Below are positions 37,222 to 45,938 of a DNA stretch of 64,000 nucleotides, in pieces. Source of the DNA: Rivularia sp034931125 (GTDB lineage Bacteria > Cyanobacteriota > Cyanobacteriia > Cyanobacteriales > Nostocaceae); contig NZ_JAYGHM010000029.1 of the NCBI RefSeq assembly GCF_034931125.1, forward strand, positions 1 to 64,000. Reading direction: 5' to 3'. The notes below the pieces were generated by a model. The model was not told where the DNA came from, made no database searches, and saw only the letters and a program-made list of their open reading frames with translations. Numbering within the stretch: position 1 is the stretch's first letter; the number at the start of each line of letters is the position of its first letter. A program made the position numbers and the translations under genes.

Positions 37222-38064
37222 TTAAATTTTATTTTGAGATTGGGCAAACTCATATAATTTTAAATCCTGACGGCAAAGTTCATTGATTTGCAGGAGTTTT
37301 TGCTCATCGAAGAAATTCAAAAAAATCTCCTTTTGCTGGTATGAGCTTAACTTATATTCTGATTTATTTTTAACTTCTATAGTTATTTTTTTGCCAATTG
37401 CTTGATATATGTTTTCCGAAAAATCATCTAATTTTTCTAGAAATCCTACCACTTCAAAGTATTCAAGATTTCTCATCGCTCTTGCTAAAGATTCCTGACT
37501 ACCTAAATCATAACTTCCTCTTTCATCTAGGTAAGCTGAAAGGATGTTAGCATGAAACGCAGCGAGTTTGGATTCAATATAATTGTTCCAAATTAAATTT
37601 ATCTCATCTGTATTAAGGGGTTGCTTGAGAGAGTTATATTTTGTTCCAACGGAATACTTGAATTGAGAAATAAACCTTTCACATGGATATCTTAATACAG
37701 TCACAAATACATAATCTTTGGGATTTATAAGACAGTCGTAAATAACTGGAAAGTGTCCAAAGATGAAAGGCTTCTCTTCTTGAATAAATTCAAAGAAGAT
37801 TGCTTGACGAATGTGAAATAGCAGTGATGAACCTTCAGCTTGCTCCTGATCACCTAAAATCAATTGTGCTAGTTTGCGAGTACGTATTGGATCAACATAT
37901 CCTTCCCAACCAGTGTGAATAGCTGAAGCAATAGCCGAACTTATAGATGTTCCTCCACACTTTGGTATATGAAGGAAAACAACTTTCTTCTGACTCAAAG
38001 TGTTTGCCAACTTTCGAGAGGTACTCTCAATGTTCCTTAAAAATTTTACAGCAAGCGTATTCAT
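37222..38064 (-). CDS. Sulfotransferase family 2-type protein
   Basis: A 280-residue protein with the motif KKVVFLHIPKCGGTSISSAI (residues 26-45), the PAPS 5' loop of the heparan/chondroitin 2-O-type Sulfotransfer_2 family, and YVFVTVLRYPCERFISQFKYSV at about residue 117 for the 3'-phosphate contact. Between them HFPVIYDCL is in the expected catalytic-His position. No membrane anchor is present, unlike eukaryotic members. It lies 52 bases upstream of the previous sulfotransferase gene and 40 bases downstream of the truncated one, so three sulfotransferase genes stand in a row. Confidence 0.85.
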   Translation of the reverse strand: MNTLAVKFLRNIESTSRKLANTLSQKKVVFLHIPKCGGTSISSAIASAIHTGWEGYVDPIRTRKLAQLILGDQEQAEGSSLLFHIRQAIFFEFIQEEKPFIFGHFPVIYDCLINPKDYVFVTVLRYPCERFISQFKYSVGTKYNSLKQPLNTDEINLIWNNYIESKLAAFHANILSAYLDERGSYDLGSQESLARAMRNLEYFEVVGFLEKLDDFSENIYQAIGKKITIEVKNKSEYKLSSYQQKEIFLNFFDEQKLLQINELCRQDLKLYEFAQSQNKI

Positions 38065-38104
38065 GGTTTAGTGCAAAGTTCTATAGTTTAGTGAAATTTT
38101 GAAA

Positions 38105-38428
38105 TTAAAGGTTTATTCCTTTTATTTTCCATGAATAATAAGATTCAATAGCATCAAATGGGTTACGAATGATATGTATTGCTTTTGTATATCGAGAAGA
38201 GTCTAATTGATGAGTTGTAGTTTTTATAACAATACCTTCTAAGCCTCTTGTCATAACGCGATCATCATATATCGAGCCAGTTTTTACTCCGGTAGATTCT
38301 TCAATTAGAAAACGGAACCAAGTATTTCCGCTTCTAGGGAAGCTTGCGAGTGCAATACGATGATTTTGAGATAATTTAGTCAAGAAAGTTTTAAGCTTCC
38401 ATTTTGTTAGGTTGTAAATATCACTCAT
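38105..38428 (-). pseudogene. Truncated sulfotransferase (N-terminal part only)
   Basis: A 107-residue open frame carrying the PAPS 5' loop RIALASFPRSGNTWFRFLIE and the 3'-phosphate segment AIHIIRNPFDAIESYYSW, after which it stops within ten residues. Related enzymes are about 250-300 residues, so the C-terminal half is missing; only 40 bases follow before the next gene. The likely cause is a deletion that removed the 3' part. Both cofactor motifs remain, but without the rest of the fold it is probably not active. Confidence 0.8.
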
Positions 38429-38525
38429 GCTTTTGATTTAAATAACTGTTGAATTTTGAATAAAATATTCTTCATAGTAAAGAACCATCAATTCGCGTAA
38501 TCAAAAGTCGCATTTATAAAACCGC

Positions 38526-40355
38526 TCAAGCCGCAACTTTACTACTCTGCAATTGCCAATAGCGTGCATAGCGTCCACCTTCTTGTAAAAGCGAAGTATG
38601 ACTTCCTTGCTCCACAACCTCCCCTCGTTCAAGCACCAAAATTTGATCGGCTTTGGCAATTGTCGAAAGCCTGTGCGCCACCACAATCACTGTGCGTTCC
38701 TTTTGAAACTGTTCTAATGCTTGCTGGATAAACTTCTCTGACTCGCTATCTAATGCACTCGTTGCTTCATCCAAAATCAAAATCTCCGGCTGCTTAATCA
38801 GCGCCCTGGCTAAAGCCAATCGCTGCCGCTGCCCACCCGATAGCCGATAACCTCGCTCACCTACTACGGTTTCATACCCATTAGGTAACGCCAAAATAAA
38901 CTCATGAGCTTGAGCTGCTTTAGTTGCCTCAATCACCTCATCCCGGCTTGCATCGGCGCGACCGTAGCGTAAATTCTCTAAAATACTATCATTAAAAATA
39001 AACGTATCTTGACTCACCACCCCAACGTGTTGCCGCCAGTCTTCCAGGCAATAGTCCGCCAAGGGTTGGTCATTTACCATAATTTGCCCAGTCGTCGGCT
39101 GATACAGCCCGATCAACAAATCCACAATAGAAGACTTTCCTGCCCCCGACTCCCCTACCAATGCTGTCACACGGTTATGTGGAATCTTAAAAGTTAAATC
39201 TTTCAAAACGAAAACATCATTGTTGGTGTAGGAAAGACTAACCGAATCAAACTCAATATCTTTCCTAAGACTCGTAAACTTGGAAACACCCGAATGCTCG
39301 AACTCCTTATCACGCCGATCTAAAATTGTCTCTAATCGCAACATCCTGGCACTATTATCCACAAACTGTGTAATCGTATTTGCCGTCGCTTTTAAGCGTG
39401 CCGACAACCTTTGTAATGCCAGTAAAAAGGTTAATAACATGGGTAAAATCGCCGATTGTTCCTGCTTAAGCAACACCGCTGAAGCTGCCAAAATTGCTAG
39501 AGCTACCATCGGTAAAGTATCTAAAATCGGCTCTGGCAGATAAAAGATAAATGCCCGCTTTTGTAATTGTTCTTGTGTTTTGCCCAAGAGTTGATTCGCC
39601 GCTGCTACCGTCAGTTGCTGGGTACCAAAAGTATGCAACAATCGCAATGCCTGAATGCTCTCGGTAATATACTTAGCTGATTCTACTTGGGTTGCCGTTA
39701 CCCGCTTCACTACCCGTCTTAATCGAGGAATCAGTTTATACTGCACAAAAGCCACAACCAAGGTGAGCAATGCTGCCGCCACTGCTAAGATTGGCGATAG
39801 GTTAATAATTACCACAAGATACATCAACGAAAATGATAAGCCGACTACGATCTTATTTAGCTGATCTATTTGCCGATCTACTGCCAAAGCCGCATCATTG
39901 GCAAACAGAACCAAGTCACCGACTTTATAGTGACTCACACAACCATAGCTAAAGGTCATAATTCGTTCAAACACTTTACCTGTTACATAGGGCTGTGCTT
40001 TTGCTGACAGGTAAGCCACCGATACTTTATTTGCATAATTACTTAAACTTAGAAATATCTGTAGTAAAACTGCCCCACAGATCAAGGCTAAAAACATCTG
40101 AAGAGGCGGCAGTGGCAGAATCGTGGAGAGTGTTTCAACTATTCCCGAATCGCTTGGTGTACCAGTGTCACTATCTGCCGTCAGATAAGCAACCGCCAGA
40201 TAAATCACCCCCAGGGTACTTCCTTCTAACAAGGCACTCAGCACGTTGGTAACTAGATTAATCGCAATTAACCCCCAATTTCGTTGCGCCGTCTCTGTTA
40301 CCAAACGATAGGCTGGCGATCGCAAGTTACTAATGAGTTTTTTCACAATTAACAA
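38526..40355 (-). CDS. ABC exporter, fused membrane and ATPase domains (MsbA/HepA-like)
   Basis: A 609-residue half-transporter. Residues 25-330 hold six membrane helices of a type IV ABC exporter. The nucleotide-binding domain from about 360 has Walker A GESGAGKSS, Q-loop VVSQDTFIFNDS, signature LSGGQRQRLALARAL, Walker B ILILDEATSALD and the switch His in VVAHRLST. Homologues include MsbA and HepA, the transporter needed for the heterocyst envelope polysaccharide in Anabaena. Here it may flip the lipid-linked sulfated unit, as no Wzx is seen. Its base composition is clearly more GC-rich (sampled lines 42-60%) than its AT-rich neighbours, so it may have a different origin. Confidence 0.9.
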   Translation of the reverse strand: MLIVKKLISNLRSPAYRLVTETAQRNWGLIAINLVTNVLSALLEGSTLGVIYLAVAYLTADSDTGTPSDSGIVETLSTILPLPPLQMFLALICGAVLLQIFLSLSNYANKVSVAYLSAKAQPYVTGKVFERIMTFSYGCVSHYKVGDLVLFANDAALAVDRQIDQLNKIVVGLSFSLMYLVVIINLSPILAVAAALLTLVVAFVQYKLIPRLRRVVKRVTATQVESAKYITESIQALRLLHTFGTQQLTVAAANQLLGKTQEQLQKRAFIFYLPEPILDTLPMVALAILAASAVLLKQEQSAILPMLLTFLLALQRLSARLKATANTITQFVDNSARMLRLETILDRRDKEFEHSGVSKFTSLRKDIEFDSVSLSYTNNDVFVLKDLTFKIPHNRVTALVGESGAGKSSIVDLLIGLYQPTTGQIMVNDQPLADYCLEDWRQHVGVVSQDTFIFNDSILENLRYGRADASRDEVIEATKAAQAHEFILALPNGYETVVGERGYRLSGGQRQRLALARALIKQPEILILDEATSALDSESEKFIQQALEQFQKERTVIVVAHRLSTIAKADQILVLERGEVVEQGSHTSLLQEGGRYARYWQLQSSKVAA

Positions 40356-40434
40356 GAATTAGTCAGCAGGTAAGAATTATTTTTAAAACGGAACCATATA
40401 GCGAAAATCCTGATATTTAACATTTTAAATAACC

Positions 40435-40857
40435 TTAACTTATAACCCCAAAATCCTTCACACATCCAACCCCCCTCGCCTGCCTGCGCGTAAACTCACT
40501 CACAGAAGGATTACCTCCCGCAGAAACTACCCCATCAACCTGCTGCCAAAGCTCCTGGGATGCAACCGAAACCCTATATTTACGCTCTTCAACTTTCTTA
40601 ACGTAATACCACTTAGTTTGCTGACATTCTTCGCACCAAAAAGCCTCCAACCACTCTCCCGCAAGAGAAACGGCTGTCTTACTCTGCACCAACATCATCG
40701 CACTGCGGCGACTCATACCACGCTGCTGCAACTGTCCAGCGCGATCGGCAAACAATGGATGCTTTTGAGATACACTATCGAGATAACACTCATGAATTGG
40801 ACAGTAAATAGCTCTTTTTTGCGAACGATTCCGATTTCGGTTACACCTCTTCCCCAC
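40435..40857 (-). CDS. Small zinc-ribbon-like protein of unknown function
   Basis: A 140-residue basic protein starting at GTG 40857. The start is supported by a strong ribosome binding site AGGAGGG five bases before it. Two Cys pairs, YCPIHECYLD near residue 18 and WCEECQQTKWYYVKK near residue 73, could bind one zinc ion. The region between is helical (AGQLQQRGMSRRSAMMLVQSK). I do not recognise the family. It lies between the ABC exporter and cysC on the same strand, so a link to the polysaccharide locus (for example as regulator) is possible but unproven. Confidence 0.72.
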   Translation of the reverse strand: MGKRCNRNRNRSQKRAIYCPIHECYLDSVSQKHPLFADRAGQLQQRGMSRRSAMMLVQSKTAVSLAGEWLEAFWCEECQQTKWYYVKKVEERKYRVSVASQELWQQVDGVVSAGGNPSVSEFTRRQARGVGCVKDFGVIS

Positions 40858-41025
40858 TTGGACCCTCCTCGTTAATAGATACTAATCACACAAGAAAAAG
40901 GTTACGTTGGAGGGACTGAGATTCAACGTCAGTTACGACAGAACCATCAAAGCCCAACTCCTAAATCAACACATTCTATTTAATTAAATTTATTTATAAC
41001 TTACTCAATAGCTATAAAAACTTAT

Positions 41026-41577
41026 CTATATCTGATACTCAACCGCAACCCGCACATAACCCAACTCTTCCAAAGCCCCAATCACCTTAAAAGCACTTTC
41101 CTCAACTGTTTCCTTCCCACTCTCACAAACAACTTCAGGATTCAAAGGAACCTCATAAGGGTCATCTATACCTGTAAAACCCTTGATTTCTCCACTTCTC
41201 GCTTTAGCGTACAATCCCTTAACATCTCGCGCTTCACACAATTCTAAAGGTGCATTAACATGAACTTCGACAAAATCTTTGTTAATAGCTCGGATTTCAT
41301 CTCTAATATCCTGATAAGGACTAATCATAGCCGCAATGACCACAACTCCATTACGACTGAGCAAATTAGCGACAAATCCCACCCGACTTACATTTATATC
41401 CCGGTCTTTTTTGCTAAAACCTAATCCCTGAGACAGCCAAGTTCTGATTAAATCGCCGTCCAATACTTCAACTTGACAATTTCGAGCTTTAAGTTCTGCT
41501 TCGATACGTCTGGCTATTGTAGTTTTACCCGCACCGCTTAAACCTGTCAACCAAACTGTTACACCTTTGTTGTTCAT
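41026..41577 (-). CDS. cysC: Adenylylsulfate (APS) kinase
   Basis: A 183-residue CysC with P-loop GLSGAGKTTIARRIE at residues 13-27, the DGD motif LDGDLIRTWLSQGLGFSKKDRD for APS binding, and AAMISPYQDIRDEIR containing the conserved Ser. GLYAKARSGEIKGFTGIDDPYE is the lid region. The enzyme phosphorylates APS to PAPS, the sulfate donor for sulfotransferases. Its place beside four sulfotransferase-type genes suggests a dedicated supply for polysaccharide sulfation in addition to its role in sulfate assimilation. No ATP sulfurylase or PAPS reductase gene is nearby. Confidence 0.95.
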   Translation of the reverse strand: MNNKGVTVWLTGLSGAGKTTIARRIEAELKARNCQVEVLDGDLIRTWLSQGLGFSKKDRDINVSRVGFVANLLSRNGVVVIAAMISPYQDIRDEIRAINKDFVEVHVNAPLELCEARDVKGLYAKARSGEIKGFTGIDDPYEVPLNPEVVCESGKETVEESAFKVIGALEELGYVRVAVEYQI

Positions 41578-41723
41578 GATTTAACTCTGACAAACTTGGA
41601 ATTTACTCTAGATATGTTTTTAGCAGTGATTTTACTGATTAATTACCCTAAAAAATTAATTTTATACAAACAATAAAAAATTAATCGCTGCCCATTGGTA
41701 GATGTGGCAGATGCACTTTTCCC

Positions 41724-43034
41724 TTACAAAACCGCTTGCAACAATACATCATAGTACTGCTTAGAAATCACCTCGGCAGTGAAATAAGACTCTGCATATT
41801 CACGCGCCGCGTTGCCTGCGTTTTGCGCTAAAATGCTGTCCTGACTCAACTTGCGGATATACTCTGCTAATTCGTAACTATCTCCATTTTCAAAGGTTTG
41901 ACCGCAATTTCCATCTGCAATCAACTGTTTTAAATAGGAATGCTTTGGACAGATAACTGCAACTGGTCTTCCTGTGGCTAAAGCCGGATAAAGTTTACTA
42001 GGAGCAACTAAACTTTCCATACCTGCATCTACGCTTACTAAGGATAGATCGCAAGCCGTCAACGAGTAAGGTAAATCCTGCCGTTGTTGATAGGGAAGAA
42101 ACAAAAAGTTTTTTAAACCTATTTTTTTTACCTGCTTGACAAGTCCTTCGCGTTTTGCACCACCACCAATACATACAAACTGAATCGGTTCATTTTGCAA
42201 ATACTTAGCAGCCTCTAACATAGTCTGTATATCATGGCATCTACCCATGTTGCCTGAGTACAGTACTGTAAATTTATTTACAAGCGCGTGTCTGTGAGCG
42301 AACCAATTATCTTGTTTGGCAATGGGTACAATCTTTTGAGTATTTGCCCAACTGTGAATTACAGATATTTTATCGGCTACTTCCGGATAATTTGCTATTA
42401 CCTGTTTCTCCATCGCAGGACTAAGAACGATGATTCCGGAGGCTTTTCGCAATACTCTTCTATTTACAGCCTGCCATAATTTAGTTAATAAATGTTGTTT
42501 TGGGACTACATCGAGAGCAACAGCAATATCTGGATACAGGTCATAGAGTACGCAAATATAGCTGAGTCCAAATAGGACATGAGCTAAATACCCTAAAACA
42601 GGTAAAAAGGGAGGGGCTGTAGTTAGCAAGACTGTATTGCGATCGCGAGCCGCCAAAACCAAATACAGTGCTGAACGTAGAGTAAATAATACTCCATTTA
42701 TCGCTTTACCGCGAATTCTTTTAGACCAAACTTGTGTAGTGCGCGATCGCTTTATTTTCACTCCTCCACTAAATTCCACAGCAGGAGCATTATTTTTCTC
42801 AAAAGCATATCCAGGTTGTCCTGTAAATACTTCGATATCTACACCCTGTTTGTCTAAATGCGTGACCAACTCTTCGATTAACTGTCCTGTGGGAGCGTAA
42901 TCTGGTGGAAAAAATTGGGTGATCACAGATAACTTAATTAACTGTCCAATTTTTATAAATTTCTGATTTACATCTTGGAGTTCATTGTATTTATTTGGAA
43001 AAGGTGTTTTTAACCTTTCGGTAGATTTGGTCAT
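41724..43034 (-). CDS. Family 4 glycosyltransferase (WbuB-like)
   Basis: A 436-residue GT-B enzyme. After a 32-residue N-terminal extension it begins KLSVITQFFPPDYAPTGQLIEELV, the WbuB/WcaI-type start. A hydrophobic stretch near 130-160 (VLLTTAPPFLPVLGYLAHVLFG) fits the membrane-binding surface. The donor domain has TVLYSGNMGRCHDIQTMLEAA and LVAPSKLYPALATGRPVAVI. WbuB-type enzymes often add an amino sugar or fucose early in O-unit assembly. It is the first gene of the minus-strand block and is divergent from the Wzc-like gene, with a 541-base shared regulatory region. Confidence 0.9.
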   Translation of the reverse strand: MTKSTERLKTPFPNKYNELQDVNQKFIKIGQLIKLSVITQFFPPDYAPTGQLIEELVTHLDKQGVDIEVFTGQPGYAFEKNNAPAVEFSGGVKIKRSRTTQVWSKRIRGKAINGVLFTLRSALYLVLAARDRNTVLLTTAPPFLPVLGYLAHVLFGLSYICVLYDLYPDIAVALDVVPKQHLLTKLWQAVNRRVLRKASGIIVLSPAMEKQVIANYPEVADKISVIHSWANTQKIVPIAKQDNWFAHRHALVNKFTVLYSGNMGRCHDIQTMLEAAKYLQNEPIQFVCIGGGAKREGLVKQVKKIGLKNFLFLPYQQRQDLPYSLTACDLSLVSVDAGMESLVAPSKLYPALATGRPVAVICPKHSYLKQLIADGNCGQTFENGDSYELAEYIRKLSQDSILAQNAGNAAREYAESYFTAEVISKQYYDVLLQAVL

Positions 43035-43575
43035 TTATCTTTTACCAAAAATTTGATAACGCTTTATATTAATTTGCCCAAATAAATATAATTTATAACA
43101 GGGTAACGAAAAGTTTACATATCTTCGACTTTCCTAATCGTTGATTAAATTAAAAATAATCAATTAAATCATTCATTGCTAATACGGCAAATAAGGCGAT
43201 CGCAATCAAAAATTCCCTAATTATTTTTGTAAGTAGCAACTATTGAAGAAATTTTTTCTCTAACTATTTATATAAATTAGTAATGAATAATACTTCAGTA
43301 AATATACTTGCTTTTAAAAGAAACAGTAATATTAGCTAAAATACTGCGTTTAAATACCGATCGTCTTAATTTTCGTTAAGCTACTGCTCTTCGGTGGTAC
43401 CAATAGTTAATATTCGTAAAAAACTTAAAATCTACGTAAATTCAAGGAAGTCATCAGGTTGCAAGTAAGGTTAACATTTTGCTTTAAAGCGCTCTGAGTC
43501 TCAGTGTCATTCGCTGTTGGCTTCCAGTTTTTATGCTCTCGTATGATTTAGATTTTTAGTAAGTGTGAAGAAGCA
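43035..43575. other. Divergent promoter region of the polysaccharide locus
   Basis: These 541 bases separate the GT4 gene (minus) from the Wzc-like gene (plus). They are AT-rich, with no open frame of note. GAAG precedes the ATG at 43576 by about 6 bases. I see no operator I can name, but control of both arms would act here. Confidence 0.5.
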
Positions 43576-45750
43576 ATGGAGACATATTCTTTCAAACCCT
43601 CACCTGGTAATCGTGATACAGACTATGCACCTCAGTTGCTTCAAGCTCAATCTATACCTTGGACGGACACTGAAGACGATTGGGATTTGCGTCAATTCCT
43701 CAGTATTCTGAAGCGACGAAGTTTAGCAATCCTTGGGGTTTCTTGTCTTGTGATGACTGGTGTTGTGGCTTTTACTCTCAACCAAAAACCACTATATGAA
43801 AGTAAATTTCAAATCTTAGCTGAACCTGTCAACAGTGAAGAAAGCGACTTACCCAAACTTATCGAAGGAAGTTTAAATAAAACAGGACTGGATTATGAAA
43901 CTCAGATTCAGGTACTTAAAAGTCCTGAGTTGATGACAAAAATTGTTGGGGAGTTGCGAGCTTCTTATAAAGATATTGACTATGAATCTTTGATAAGGTC
44001 TCTGCGGATTATTCGGTTGGGTGACACCAAAATTATAGAAGTAGCTTATCAAGCCAATGATAAGGTTAAAACCAAAACTGTATTAGATAAACTCGCTCAA
44101 GCTTATTTAAAATATAGCCTGGAAAATCGCCAAACTAACTTGCGTCAGGGTGTGGATTTTGTTGAAAAGCAATTACCACCCATCCAGGAACGGGTAAATA
44201 AAATTCAGGAAGAACTCCAATCATTTAGAGAGAAACACGATTTTCTCCAGCCAGAAACCCAATCGGCACAAATTGCTAGCGAATCACAACTCTTATCACA
44301 ACAGCGGGTAGCTGCTAATCAACAATTAGCAAAAGCCTACTCCTATTTTAATAGTTTACAAACTCAACAAGGAGCCTTAGCGGTACTAAATGACGCACCT
44401 GTTTATCAACAATTAATTTCCCAGCTACGTGAATTAGAGATTCAAATTGCTGGTGAATCAACCCGCTTCCGCGAGAACAGCATTCCTATTCAAAATCTAC
44501 GAGAGAAACGGCAAAAATTGCTACCTTTGCTGAGTCAAGAAGCGCAGCGAGTTTTATATATTAAACGTGCCGAAGCAGCTTCCGAGCTACAAAATTTACA
44601 ACAGCAAAGTCAAGTGCTTGGTGCAACAGAGCAACAACTGAATAAAAAAATTGAGCAATCCCCATCTATTAACCGAAAATACACCGAACTAACTACACAA
44701 TTACAAGTAGCAACCGATAGCTTAAATCGTTTTTTAGCTACTCGTGAAAATCTACAAATTGAAGCCGCACAAACACAAATTCCTTGGCAATTAATTCAAG
44801 CACCAATTCAGCCTGAAATCCCCATATCCCCAAGCATTCCGCGTAATTTAATTTTGGGATTTGTTGCTAGCGCTATTTTAGGAATTGGTTGTGGATTATT
44901 AATTGAAAAGCTAGATACTCGATACCATTCCATAGAAGCTTTTAGAGAAAATATTAGATTCCCACTTTTAGCAAATATTCCTTTTGAAAAACAGTTACCA
45001 TACGGTCAGAAACAACTTGCTTCAGAAGAAGATCGTGTTGACGAAACCATAAATATACTTCCGCAAAGCAACTCAGATTTTGCGAAAATTGTTCCGCATC
45101 GTGACACAGCTATTCAGCAATATGGTGAATCATCAAGATTTTCGGAAGCATTTCGAGTACTACACACTAACCTTCAATTACTCAGTTCTGATGAAGCGAT
45201 TAATTCTTTAGTTATTAGTTCGTCAATGTCAGGAGACGGTAAATCTACAGTTGCATTTAATTTAGCGCAAACAGCTTCTGCTATGGGAAGACGAGTATTA
45301 TTAGTAGATGCAGATATGCGCCGACCGCAAATTCATAATTTATCTAATTTAAGCAATCTTTGGGGATTAAGTAATTTAATTTCCGGAAATATGCCGATAG
45401 AAACAGCTATCCGGGAATTACCTTCGATCAGTGGATTATCTGTAATCACCGCAGGACCCATACCTCCCGACCCCATAAAGCTACTTTCTTCACAAAAGAT
45501 GAAGCAAATAATCGAACATTTGCACTCTACTTTTGATTTGGTAATTTATGATACTCCTCCCCTAGTGGGTTTAGCGGATGCTAATTTACTTGCACCCTAC
45601 ACTAACGGTGTTGTACTTGTTGCCAGAATACATCAAACAGACCGTTCGGTAATGATGCAAGCTGTAGATAATTTGAAAATGGCTCGAACCAATGTATTAG
45701 GTATGGTGATTAATGGAGATAAAGCTATTAAACCTTATAGCTATTATTGA
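43576..45750 (+). CDS. Wzc-like polysaccharide co-polymerase / tyrosine autokinase
   Basis: A 724-residue PCP-2a protein. N-terminal Wzz domain with membrane helix at about residues 50-70 (LAILGVSCLVMTGVVAFTL), long coiled-coil periplasmic region (about 180-400), second helix near 425-445 (LILGFVASAILGIGCGLLIE). The cytoplasmic BY-kinase domain from about 530 has Walker A SSSMSGDGKSTVAFN, Walker A' RRVLLVDADMRRPQIH and Walker B DLVIYDTPPLVGLADA. The C-terminus ends PYSYY, a short tyrosine cluster for autophosphorylation. Such proteins control chain length and export of exopolysaccharide together with an OPX protein, which is not found in this window. Its position, divergent from the transferase block, ties it to that locus. 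Confidence 0.93.
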   Translation: METYSFKPSPGNRDTDYAPQLLQAQSIPWTDTEDDWDLRQFLSILKRRSLAILGVSCLVMTGVVAFTLNQKPLYESKFQILAEPVNSEESDLPKLIEGSLNKTGLDYETQIQVLKSPELMTKIVGELRASYKDIDYESLIRSLRIIRLGDTKIIEVAYQANDKVKTKTVLDKLAQAYLKYSLENRQTNLRQGVDFVEKQLPPIQERVNKIQEELQSFREKHDFLQPETQSAQIASESQLLSQQRVAANQQLAKAYSYFNSLQTQQGALAVLNDAPVYQQLISQLRELEIQIAGESTRFRENSIPIQNLREKRQKLLPLLSQEAQRVLYIKRAEAASELQNLQQQSQVLGATEQQLNKKIEQSPSINRKYTELTTQLQVATDSLNRFLATRENLQIEAAQTQIPWQLIQAPIQPEIPISPSIPRNLILGFVASAILGIGCGLLIEKLDTRYHSIEAFRENIRFPLLANIPFEKQLPYGQKQLASEEDRVDETINILPQSNSDFAKIVPHRDTAIQQYGESSRFSEAFRVLHTNLQLLSSDEAINSLVISSSMSGDGKSTVAFNLAQTASAMGRRVLLVDADMRRPQIHNLSNLSNLWGLSNLISGNMPIETAIRELPSISGLSVITAGPIPPDPIKLLSSQKMKQIIEHLHSTFDLVIYDTPPLVGLADANLLAPYTNGVVLVARIHQTDRSVMMQAVDNLKMARTNVLGMVINGDKAIKPYSYY

Positions 45751-45774
45751 TTATGGGGGATTGGTAATTGGTAC

Positions 45775-45899
45775 AGGACTTACGCGATTGTCATAAGACT
45801 CGGATGGTGCGTGACACTAAAAACCTGATTATTGCGTTAAAAATCAATCAAAGTGTCACAGCACCCTACAATAAAAATATGCCTTTTTGCATAAGTCCT
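45775..45899. mobile_element. MITE-like inverted-repeat element (125 bp)
   Basis: Ends AGGACTTACGC (45775-45785) and GCATAAGTCCT (45889-45899) are inverted repeats. Inside, GGTGCGTGACACT (45806-45818) pairs with AGTGTCACAGCACC (45852-45865). It has no coding capacity. A similar end (GCGTAAGTCCTAT) occurs alone near 59954. It is flanked by GGTAATT heptamers. Confidence 0.7.
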
Positions 45900-45938
45900 A
45901 TGGTAATTGGTAATTGGTAATTGTCCCCTTCCATTTCT

